Below are positions 42,314-50,600 of a stretch of DNA of 64,000 bases, piece by piece. The stretch spans positions 30,825-94,824 of the forward strand of contig DASXYG010000117.1 of the NCBI GenBank assembly GCA_036502625.1, written 5' to 3'. This stretch comes from DASXYG01 sp036502625. Its GTDB lineage: Bacteria > Actinomycetota > Actinomycetes > Streptosporangiales > Streptosporangiaceae. A program made the translations under genes and the position numbers. The stretch's first letter is position 1. The number at the start of each line of letters is the position of its first letter. The notes beneath the pieces are model-generated. The model had not been told where the DNA came from. It searched no databases and saw only the letters and a list, made by a program, of their open reading frames with translations.

Positions 42314-42724
42314 ATGGCGCAGAACTCGCGGGAGGCGCCCGCGCTGCCGGAGGCCGTCCGCGGCGAGGCCGACCTCGACCGTGCCGACGCCCTCGTACGG
42401 GAGCTGGCCCGGAACGACGGCATGAGCGCGTGGTACGCCGGGCTGATCGACGGCATGGGCTGGACCCGCGCGGGGCGCCGGCTGCGCTCCCCGGTGGGCC
42501 ACGAGCCCACCGAGGGCGCGGCGCCGGACCCCGCGGCCATCGACGCGGAGATCGCCGCGTGCGACGACGCGCTCGCCGGTGTCACGAAGCCCGGCACACC
42601 GCTGGAGTGGGTCGCCGCCGTGCGCGGCGCCCTGCTGTGGGTCGTCGGCACGTACGCCGAGCTGCCACTGGAGCCCGAGCCGTCCGTCACTTCTCTCCTG
42701 GACGGTCTGGGCGAGGGGCCATGA
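42314..42724 (+). CDS. Hypothetical acidic helical protein
   Basis: 136 residues, no signal peptide or membrane helix, composed mainly of predicted helices (DRADALVRELARNDGMSAWYAGLIDGMGW and the EWVAAVRGALLWVVG stretch). No recognised domain. Its last 38 bp are antisense to the 3' end of the ClpN-domain gene on the other strand. Base composition is like its neighbours and the frame has the expected high GC third position, so I regard it as real. Confidence 0.6.
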   Translation: MAQNSREAPALPEAVRGEADLDRADALVRELARNDGMSAWYAGLIDGMGWTRAGRRLRSPVGHEPTEGAAPDPAAIDAEIAACDDALAGVTKPGTPLEWVAAVRGALLWVVGTYAELPLEPEPSVTSLLDGLGEGP

Positions 42725-43436
42725 GCGGCTCCAGCAGCTTGAGCACCTCCGCCTCGACCCGTTCGGTGGTCAGGTCGTCGTCGCGCAGCACCTCGGCCGC
42801 CATGCCGGAGTCCTCCGCGATCAGGCCGAGCAGGATGTGCTCGGTGCCGACGTAGTTGTGGCCGAGGCGCAGCGCCTCGCGCAGCGTCAGCTCCAGGGCC
42901 TTCTTCGACTTCGCGGTGAACGGGATGTGCGCCGGCACCTCCTTGCCGCTCGGCCCCGGCATCCGCGCTTCGACGTCGGCCGTGAGGGCGTCGACGCCGA
43001 CGCCGCACGCCTCGATCGCGCGCAGCCCGACCGTCCCCTTCCCGGCCAGCACGCCCAAGAGGAGGTGCTCGGTGCCGATGTAGTGGTGCTCGTGCGTGCG
43101 CGCGGCCGCCTCCGCGGCGACGATCGACGCCTTGGCGCGCTCGGTGTAGCGGCCGAACACCTTGTCCTTGGCCGCCGACATGGAGTCCGGCGTGTTCTCG
43201 ATGGTGAACCGCTTCTGCGCGGCCTGCTTGGTGACGCCGCCCATGCGCTCGCCGATCTCCGTCCAGGACGCGCCGGAGCGGCGTGCCTGGTCGACGAAGT
43301 GGCCGATGAGGTGATCGGCCTGGTCGCTGAGGGTTCCGGCGATGGCGTACGCGGCTTCCAGCTTGTCCAGCGGGCCGCCGCGCGCGCCGTCCACGTAGTC
43401 GATGAGCGTGCCGAGCTTCTGTGGGATCTCGTCCAT
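42687..43436 (-). CDS. ClpN-domain protein with N-terminal HTH-like segment
   Basis: 249 residues from ATG 43436. Two Clp_N (ClpC adaptor-type) repeats with YIGTEHLLLGVL (about 119-130) and YVGTEHILLGLIAE (about 198-211), but no AAA+ domain. The N-terminal 80 residues include a helix-turn-helix-like SWTEIGERMGGVTKQAAQKRF (57-77 region), a pattern common in actinobacterial ClpN-only proteins. It might bind DNA and sense ClpC substrates or adaptors. A 47-bp palindrome covers its promoter/leader region, consistent with autoregulation. Confidence 0.85.
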   Translation of the reverse strand: MDEIPQKLGTLIDYVDGARGGPLDKLEAAYAIAGTLSDQADHLIGHFVDQARRSGASWTEIGERMGGVTKQAAQKRFTIENTPDSMSAAKDKVFGRYTERAKASIVAAEAAARTHEHHYIGTEHLLLGVLAGKGTVGLRAIEACGVGVDALTADVEARMPGPSGKEVPAHIPFTAKSKKALELTLREALRLGHNYVGTEHILLGLIAEDSGMAAEVLRDDDLTTERVEAEVLKLLEPLMAPRPDRPGEK

Positions 43437-43438
43437 GG

Positions 43439-43485
43439 CGACAACCCTAGGTTGACGATGCGCGTGCGTCAACCCAGGGTTGTCG
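43439..43485. promoter_or_regulatory. Long palindromic operator over the ClpN-domain gene start
   Basis: Arm 1, cgacaaccctaggttgacg (43439-43457), and the reverse complement of arm 2 (43467-43485) agree at 18 of 19 positions, around a 9-bp spacer. Each arm is itself nearly palindromic (caaccc-a-gggttg in arm 2), so up to two dimers could bind. It lies 3-49 bp upstream of the ATG at 43436, where it would block transcription or translation initiation of the ClpN-domain gene. Confidence 0.75.
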
Positions 43486-43501
43486 ACGGGTTCGGGTGGG
43501 C

Positions 43502-44128
43502 TCAGCCGGTCAGCCGTACGGAGCGGTACCGGCCGCCGGTCCACTGGCCCGCGTAGCCGCCGACGGCGACGTCCGCGCGGGTGATCCGCGGGCTCGCGTG
43601 CCGCGTGATCGCGATGCGGATCGCCGTGTGGAAGGTGCCGCCCGGCCGCAGCGTGAAGCCGCCGGACGGCCACAGCGTCTGGCCCAGGGTCGGGTCGCAG
43701 CCGGTCTCGAGCCTGACCTGGCGCCAGCCCCTGCCGCGGATGTACTGGTCGATGCGGACGTCCTTCGCGGTCAGGAAGACGGCCTGGCCCTTGGCGGCCG
43801 GCGCGGTGCCGAACGCGCTCGCGTCGGTGCGTACGTGCGTGTATGTGCGCCGGGTGCCGTTGTGCACCGTCAGGTCGATCCGGGTCGGCGCGGCGCCGCG
43901 GCGCAGGGCGGCGGGCAGCTTCGCGGTGACCCGCGGTGCCGCGGCCGGCCGCGCCGCGGGAGCGGACGCCGCCTCACCGCACCGCGCCGCCGCGCCGGTC
44001 GCCGGCCGCACCCCCGCCTGCGCGGACGCCGGCGCGAGCGCGGCGGCCGTGACGAGCCCGGCCGCGAGCACCGCGGCTCCGCCCGTGGCGGCCCGGCGGG
44101 CCGGATGACGGCGCGAGTCCCCGTGCAT
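43502..44128 (-). CDS. Secreted hypothetical protein
   Basis: 208 residues; ATG preceded by aggagg at 5 bp spacing. A clear signal peptide with an Arg-rich n-region (RRHPARRAA), hydrophobic core GAAVLAAGLVTAAALAPA (17-34) and ASA-Q cleavage site near 35. The mature part is Ala/Pro-rich at first, then a beta-rich domain (PTRIDLTVHNGTRRTYTHVR, VFLTAKDVRIDQYIRG), with Cys pair. No recognised family; the DLTVHN-G pattern is like exported immunoglobulin-like domains of streptomycete envelope proteins. Confidence 0.7.
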   Translation of the reverse strand: MHGDSRRHPARRAATGGAAVLAAGLVTAAALAPASAQAGVRPATGAAARCGEAASAPAARPAAAPRVTAKLPAALRRGAAPTRIDLTVHNGTRRTYTHVRTDASAFGTAPAAKGQAVFLTAKDVRIDQYIRGRGWRQVRLETGCDPTLGQTLWPSGGFTLRPGGTFHTAIRIAITRHASPRITRADVAVGGYAGQWTGGRYRSVRLTG

Positions 44129-44343
44129 ATTGCCTCCTGTGATCGTCGATTCCCTCCGGAACGACCTACACCGCTTGCGCCGCCGTCACTCCTGCCGTTG
44201 GTCAACACCGCGTCCCGTTCCGCCAAAGGGTTGGTGGGACCGCCGTACGTAACGGGCGCGGCGGAGCTTCTCCAGAGAAATCGGCGGACCCGCGTCATAA
44301 GGCCGTCCATCGCCCGTCGGTAGCGGATGTGAAGGGGGCCGAC

Positions 44344-44883
44344 ATGTTCGCAGTGGTGAAGGGCGTCAGGGCACGGCACGCGATGCGGGACGAGGTGGAC
44401 CAGGACCGGGGGCGCGAAGGGACCGGAGGCGGCACGGACCCGGACGGCGGCGCGGCGCCGCCAGGGGGAGACGGGCCGCGCGCGTGCCTGCTGACGTTCG
44501 CGTCGCTGCCGAGCACGCCGCGCTGGGCGCGCGCGCTGGCCCGCGACACGCTGCGCGGCTGGGCGCTCGACTCCGTCACCGAGACCGTGGAGCTGCTGCT
44601 CTCGGAGCTGGTCACCAACGCCGTCAAGGCGGGCGCGCCGGACGCCGTCGTCCGCGTGGCGATCCGCGCCACCACCGACCGGGTCCGCATCGAGGTCGCG
44701 GACGGCTGCGCGGGCAGCCCGCACGTCGACGACCCGGACCCGGACACCGAGGGCGGCAGGGGGCTCCTCCTCGTCTCCACGATCAGCGCCGAGTGGGGCA
44801 CGTACCCGGTGCCCTTGCGGCCGGGGAAGGCGGACGGGAAGGTCGTCTGGTGCGAGATCCCCACGGCGGGAGCGCCCAGTTGA
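44344..44883 (+). CDS. RsbW-like anti-sigma/regulatory ATPase
   Basis: 179 residues from ATG 44344 (agggggcc upstream), preceded in frame by a GTG without better support. A ~55-residue Gly/Asp-rich leader is followed by a GHKL ATPase fold: STPRWARALARDTLRGW, ETVELLLSELVTNAVKAG (N box, about 80-97), RIEVADGCAG (G1) and GRGLLLVSTISAEWG (G2). Such proteins bind anti-anti-sigma factors or sigma factors and phosphorylate their partners. No antagonist gene is beside it. Located upstream of the jet operon, but a 101-bp gap and family suggest independence. Confidence 0.87.
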   Translation: MFAVVKGVRARHAMRDEVDQDRGREGTGGGTDPDGGAAPPGGDGPRACLLTFASLPSTPRWARALARDTLRGWALDSVTETVELLLSELVTNAVKAGAPDAVVRVAIRATTDRVRIEVADGCAGSPHVDDPDPDTEGGRGLLLVSTISAEWGTYPVPLRPGKADGKVVWCEIPTAGAPS

Positions 44884-44984
44884 GGGGGCCTGCGGGCGTT
44901 GGTCCCACCTTGGCCACAGTCGCCGTCGGCGTGCGCCGGGGTGCCCGCTAGGTCGTAACGTTGTGGGCTGTGGCGGAGGACGGG

Positions 44985-46529
44985 ATGAACTCAGGCGGCG
45001 GCGTTGCCGGGGGCGGGGAGCTCGACCGGCTCGGCGCGTACGCCTACCTGACCGTGCCGGACCCCGCCACACGCGCCCAGTACATCGCGATCATGCGGGT
45101 GTTCACCGGCACGCTCATGTCCGACCTGTCCGCGCACGACATCGCCGAGCGGCTGGCCGCCGTAGGCACCGAGCTGCCGGTCGACGTCGTCGCCCAGCGG
45201 CTCGACAGCCTCCGCGACTGGGGCGACCTGCTGACCAGCTCCCGTCCCGTACGCGCGACCAGCATCAGCGAGTACCACCGGGTCCGGTCGCGCTACCAGC
45301 TCTCGCCGCTGGGCGAGAAGGTGCAGCGCCACGCGGAGGAGATCCTCGCCGGCGCCGACAGCGCGCGCGAGGTCAGCCGCGAGCTGCTGGCGCTGGTCGC
45401 GCGCGGCCTCGCCGAGCTCGACCGGCTCACCGCGACGCCCGGCGGCCCGGACCCCCAGGAGGCGCTGGAACGCGTCTCCACGGTGTTCGCGCAGTTCGGC
45501 GCCTTCGCCGACTCCGTACGCGACTTCTACGCCTACCTCGGCCAGGTGATCTTCCGCTACGACCTCGACGCCGCCGAGTTCGCCGGGTTCAAGGAGCTGT
45601 TGCTCGACTACGCCGAGACGATCACCGACGACGTCGCCCATTTCGCGCCGCAGATCGAGCGCGGCCTGGCCCACCTGTGGCCGCGGCTGCCCGGCCTGCT
45701 GCGCCTCATCGACGACGCCGACCAGGGGCTCGCCTCGCTGGAGCGGGCCGGCGTCCGGGTCGGCCGCAGCCGGGGGCGCGACCTCGCCGACTGGCGCGGC
45801 CTGTCGTCCTGGTTCTTCGACTTCGACGGCTCGGGCAGCGAGGTCAGCCGGCTCCGCGACGCCACGCTGCGCGCGCTGCAGGCGCTGCTCGCCAACGCCA
45901 AGCGCATGATCCGGACGACCTCGGGCGAGCTGTCCCGCCGCCGCGACCTGCTGCGGCTTGCCGCCTGGCTCGACGCGTCCGACGACGAGACCGCGCACGA
46001 CGTCTTCGCCGCCGCGTTCGGCATGTACGGCGCCCGCCACCTCGGCATGCCGGGCGACCCGGAGACCGAGGTGTCGGCGGTGACGAGCTGGTGGCACGGC
46101 CCCGCCGTCGACGTACCGGTCAGCCTGCGCGAACGCGGCTCGCGCTCGGTGCGGGGGCGCACGGCGCGCGCCGAGGACTACACCGGCCAGCAGGACCTCC
46201 TGCGCACAGCCGCGGAGGAGCAGGCCGCCCGCGAGCGCGCCGCCGCGGCCGAGCTGCGCGCCGCCGCGCGCCGCCTCGGCCAGGCCCGGCTGTCCGGCCC
46301 GGCGTCGCGGCTCCTGCTCGACCTCCTGGCGCGCTGCGTCGCCGGCGCCGCGCCGGGTTTCGCGTCCGCCACGACCACCGACGACGACCTCGACGTCGAC
46401 ATCGAGCTGCGCCGCACCCCCGGCGGCCGTACGACCGTGCACACGGTCGACGGCGACCTCGTCCTCGACGACCTGGCGCTGGTCATCGGCTCGCACCGGG
46501 CCGCGCGCACACGGGAAGCCGCCGGATGA
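44985..46529 (+). CDS. jetA: Wadjet-type JetA (TIGR02677/DUF2397)
   Basis: 514 residues from ATG 44985 with ggagga upstream. Kleisin-like subunit of the type II JetABCD plasmid-defence SMC complex. Start of the family domain: LDRLGAYAYLTVPDPATRAQYIAIMR (10-35 region), winged-helix LSAHDIAERLAAVG, and helical HAEEILAGADSAREVSRELL; the middle has FYAYLGQVIFRYDLDAAEFAGFK. Order and overlaps with TIGR02678 and TIGR02680 genes make the call firm. In studied systems the complex loops and cuts small circular DNA through JetD. jetD is not present here. Confidence 0.9.
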   Translation: MNSGGGVAGGGELDRLGAYAYLTVPDPATRAQYIAIMRVFTGTLMSDLSAHDIAERLAAVGTELPVDVVAQRLDSLRDWGDLLTSSRPVRATSISEYHRVRSRYQLSPLGEKVQRHAEEILAGADSAREVSRELLALVARGLAELDRLTATPGGPDPQEALERVSTVFAQFGAFADSVRDFYAYLGQVIFRYDLDAAEFAGFKELLLDYAETITDDVAHFAPQIERGLAHLWPRLPGLLRLIDDADQGLASLERAGVRVGRSRGRDLADWRGLSSWFFDFDGSGSEVSRLRDATLRALQALLANAKRMIRTTSGELSRRRDLLRLAAWLDASDDETAHDVFAAAFGMYGARHLGMPGDPETEVSAVTSWWHGPAVDVPVSLRERGSRSVRGRTARAEDYTGQQDLLRTAAEEQAARERAAAAELRAAARRLGQARLSGPASRLLLDLLARCVAGAAPGFASATTTDDDLDVDIELRRTPGGRTTVHTVDGDLVLDDLALVIGSHRAARTREAAG

Positions 46530-47692
46530 CGGAGTTCGAGGCCGAGCTGGCCGCCGAGCGCCGCGCCGTCGCGCGGCTGCTGCTCCGCTGCCCGCTGGTC
46601 ACGCCCGGCAGCCATCCCGAGGAGTTCGCGCTCGTACGCCGGCACGCCGACTGGCTCGTCCGGCAGTTCCACCAGGTCCTCGGCTACCGGCTCACCGTCG
46701 AGGGCCGGTTCGCGCGGCTGCACAAACCCGGGCCGGGCGCGGGCGCCGGGCGGCGGCTGGAGCGCACCGGCGGCGGCCCGTTCACGCCGCGCGCGTACGC
46801 CTACCTCGCGCTCGCGCTGTCGGTCCTGGTGACCGCGCCGGAGCAACTGCTGCTGTCCGAGCTGGTCACGCGCACCCGCGCGGCGGCGGCCGAGGCGGGC
46901 GTGGACCTCGGCGAGCCGAACCGGCCGGCCGAGCGGCGCGCCCTGGTCGCCGCGCTGCGCCAGCTCACCGAGTGGCGGGTGCTGCGCGAGGACGAGGGCA
47001 CCGTGGACCGCTTCGCCACCGACGACGGCGAGTCCGAGGCGCTGCTCGGCATCGACAGGGAGATCGCCCGCCGCCTGGTCAGCGGCCCGCTCACCCGGGT
47101 GGCCGACGCGGGCGAGCTGGTCGCGGCCGCCACCGACCCCGGTCCCGGCGGCACCCGGCATGCCGTACGCCGCAGGCTCGTCGAGTCGCCCGTCGTCTAC
47201 CTCGACGAACTGACCGACGACCAGCGCGCCTGGCTGCGCCGCGAGCAGCGCGCCGAGCAGCGGCTCTTCGAGGACTTCCTGGGGCTGGACACCGAGATCC
47301 GCGCCGAGGGCGCGGCCATGCTCGACCCCGCGGGCGAGCTCACCGACCTGGAGTTCCCCGGCACCGGGACCGTGCCGCAGGCCGCGCTGCTGCTGGTCGA
47401 GCGGCTGCTCGCGGACCTCCGCCCCACGCCGGACGGCCCCGTGCCCATCGGCGTGCACGTCTCGGCCGCGGCCATCGAGGGGATCCTCGCCGACCTCGTC
47501 ACCGCGCACGGCACCCACTGGGCGCGCGCCCACGTCGACCACCCCGACCTGCTGTTCGACGCCGTCACCGGCCTGCTGATCCGCATGAAGCTGCTCGCCC
47601 GCGACCCAAGCGGCGACACCTGGACCCTGCGCGCCGCCGCCGCGCGCTACCGTCCGGACATCGCGAGCGCGCCGAAGGAGCCCCGTACGTGA
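46526..47692 (+). CDS. jetB: Wadjet-type JetB (TIGR02678/DUF2398)
   Basis: 388 residues, ATGA overlap with jetA. KITE-like accessory subunit of SMC complexes: N-terminal helices with LVRRHADWLVRQFHQVLGYRL (about 40-60), winged-helix-like APEQLLLSELVTRTRAA, and LVTAHGTHWARAHVDHPDLLF near 330. It should bridge the kleisin (JetA) to the SMC coiled-coil ATPase (JetC). Overlaps jetC by 4 bp (GTGA), suggesting stoichiometric production. Family usual length matched. Confidence 0.9.
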   Translation: MTEFEAELAAERRAVARLLLRCPLVTPGSHPEEFALVRRHADWLVRQFHQVLGYRLTVEGRFARLHKPGPGAGAGRRLERTGGGPFTPRAYAYLALALSVLVTAPEQLLLSELVTRTRAAAAEAGVDLGEPNRPAERRALVAALRQLTEWRVLREDEGTVDRFATDDGESEALLGIDREIARRLVSGPLTRVADAGELVAAATDPGPGGTRHAVRRRLVESPVVYLDELTDDQRAWLRREQRAEQRLFEDFLGLDTEIRAEGAAMLDPAGELTDLEFPGTGTVPQAALLLVERLLADLRPTPDGPVPIGVHVSAAAIEGILADLVTAHGTHWARAHVDHPDLLFDAVTGLLIRMKLLARDPSGDTWTLRAAAARYRPDIASAPKEPRT

Positions 47693-50600
47693 CCGACACC
47701 CGCACGGCGGACGCCCCCGTCACCCCGCTGCCGCGCCGGCCCAACCGCTACCGGCTGCGCCGCGCCGGCATCCACCAGGTGTGGCAGTACGACCAGGTGT
47801 TCACGTTCGGCGACGGGCGGCTGCTGCTGCGCGGCAAGAACGGCGCGGGCAAGTCCAAGGCGCTGGAGATGCTGCTGCCGTTCCTGCTCGACGGCGACAT
47901 CCGCCGCTTCGACGCGGCGGGCGGCGCGAAGACGTCCCTGAAGTGGCTGATGCTGGACGGCTGGACCGGCGGCACGAACCGGCTCGGCTACGTCTGGATC
48001 GAGTTCGGCCGCACCACCTCCGACGGCGAGGAGCACCGGCTGACCGTCGGCGCGGCCGTCACCGCGTCCACCGCCACCGGCGAGGCGCGGCCCGTCTTCT
48101 TCGCCACCCGGCTCGCCGTGGGGGAGGACCTCCCGCTCGACGACCCGGCGCGGCGCCCGTCCATCGCCCAGCTCCGCGAGCTGATCGGCCCGGACAACTG
48201 CTACGACCGCGGCATCGACTACCGCATCCGCGTCGCCCGCGAGCTGTTCGGGCTCACCGACCCGGCCCGCTTCCGCAACCTCGTCCACCTGCTGTACGGC
48301 CTGCGGCGGCCCACGATCGGCGACCGCATCGAGTCGGGCGAGCTGGTGAAGGTGCTGACCGAGGCGCTGCCGCCGCTCGACGACGACATCCTCGACCGGG
48401 TGGCGCGCAACCTCGACGACCTCGACGCCGTACGCGACGTCCTGGCCCGCCTGGAGGCGACCGGCGCCGCGCTCGCCACGTTCCTCACCGCCTACCGCGG
48501 CTACCTCCACGGCGAGCTGCGCGGCCGGGTCGCGGTCGTCCGCGAGCGGCTCGGCGGCCTGCGCGACCGCCGCAGCGCCGCCGGCCGCGCCGAGTACCAC
48601 GTCAGCGAGCTGACCCGCGAGGAGGCCGAGGCGCGCACATCGGCCGAGGGCTACGAGAGCGCGATGGCCACCGCCGAGGACGACCTCCGCGCCGTCCGCG
48701 CCAGCGGCGGCTACCGCGCGCTCGGCGACCTGAAGGAGCGGGCCGCGACCGTACGCGCGGTCGAGGGCGCGGCGCGGGTGGCCTGGTCCGCCGCCGTGGC
48801 CGCGCGCGGCGCCGAGGACGACGCCGCGGCCCGGCTCGACACCGACGTCGACCGCGCGTCCGCGGACCTCACCGAGCTGCGCGCCCGGCTGCGCGAGGCG
48901 CGGCGGCAGGCGCGCGCGTGCCGCATGGCGGAGACGCTGTTCGGCGAGGCGGTGACCGCCGACGTCCAGGTCGTCCAGCCGGCCCGTACGGAGACGCTGC
49001 ACGACATCGACGGCACCGCCCACACGGTGCAGCGCCCGCGCGCCCGCGGCGTGACCGCCGGCGCCGTGCCCGGCCTGACCGCGTGGCGCGCGCGGCTGAC
49101 CGACGTCGCGCGCGTGGTGACCGACCGGGTCCGCGCCGCCGACACCCTGCACCGCCTGCTGGCCGACGTGACCGAGGCCGAGTCGCGGCTGCGCGAGTCC
49201 GAGCACGACGTGGCGCACGCCGAAGACGCCGTCGCCGCCGTGCGCGACCGCCGCGCCGAGCGGCTGGCCGCGCTGGCCACCGCGGGCACCGCCTACACCG
49301 CGTCCGTACGCGAATGGGCGGTCCGTGTCCACGCCCTCAACCCGGACGTCAACGTCACCCCGCTGCTCCAGGTCGCCGAGCCGCCGGACCCGTCCGCCGC
49401 CCCCGACGGCCAGGCGCCGGGCCGCGACGCGCCCTCGGCCGTGCGCGAGGTGGCGCACGAGGTGGTCGAGCCGGTGCTGACCGCCATCGTGGCCGAGCGC
49501 GACGCCCTGATGCCGCGGCTCGGCGAGGTCCTCGCGGAGCTGCGGGCCGTACGCGAGGAGCAGCACACCTGGCGCGGCCAGTCCGACCCCGAGCCGCCGC
49601 GCCCGCACCACGCGACCGCCGGCCGCGACCCGTCCGCGGGCGCGCCGCTCTACCTCCTGATCGACTTCGCCGGCCGGCTCGACGACACCGCGCGCGCCGG
49701 CCTGGAAGCCGCTCTGGAGGCCGCGGGCCTGCTGTCGGCGTGGGTCGGCCCGGACGGCGCCCTGGTCGACCCGGCGACCCGCGACGTCGTCCTCACCCCC
49801 GGGCCGCCCCAGCCGGGCGCGACGCTCGCCGAGGCCGTCCGTCCCGTCCCGTCCGACGCGGTGGACGCCGACCGCGTCACGGCCGTCCTGAACGGCATCG
49901 GCTACCGGCCCGCGGGCGAGGACGGCCCCGCGGAGGCGGGCGGCTGCTGGGTCGGCGACGACGGCCGCTGGTCGCTGGGCGTCACCGGCGGCACGCACCA
50001 CAAGGAGCGCGCCGAGTACATCGGGGCGGGCGCGCGTGCGGCCACCCGGGCGCGGAAGCTGGCCGAGCTGGCCGAGCGCGCCGCCCGGCTCGACGTTCGG
50101 CGCGACCGCATCACCGCCGAGCGCACCGCGCTCGACCAGCGCCGCGGCGCCCTCCGCGACGCGCTGCGCGACCTCCCGCCGGCCCGGGCGCTCACCGCCG
50201 CCTGGCACGCCTGCGAGGAGACGCGCGCGGAGGAGGAGCGGCTCGCCGTGGCGGCCGGCCAGGCGCGGCGCGACGCCGAGCTGGCCCGCGCCGACGCCGT
50301 ACGCCTGCGGAACGCGGCGCTGGCCCGCGCCAGCTCCGACGACCTCCCGACGGACGCCGACGCGCTGCGCGACCTCCGCACCTCCCTGGCCCGCCTCCGC
50401 GACGCGCACACCACGCTGGACCGCGAGATCGCCCGCGCCGCCGGCGGCGTCACCGACGTGGACGCCGCGCGCGCCGGATGGGAGCGGGCCCACGAGGCGC
50501 GCATCGCCGCCGAGCGCGCCTACTCCGACGCCCGCGCCGACCGCGACCGCGCCCGCCGCGAGCTGCGCGTCCTCGAAGAGTCGGTGGGCGCGGAGGAACG

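Noticed and set aside
44129..44343. Sigma-B-like promoter before the RsbW-like gene
   Set aside because: No GTTT-N-GGGTAT-type pair could be found; only a short gttggtcaac palindrome, not enough for a call.
44344..44883. RsbW-like ATPase as missing fourth component of the Wadjet operon
   Set aside because: It is a GHKL anti-sigma ATPase, not a TOPRIM-type JetD nuclease, and is separated by 101 bp from jetA.
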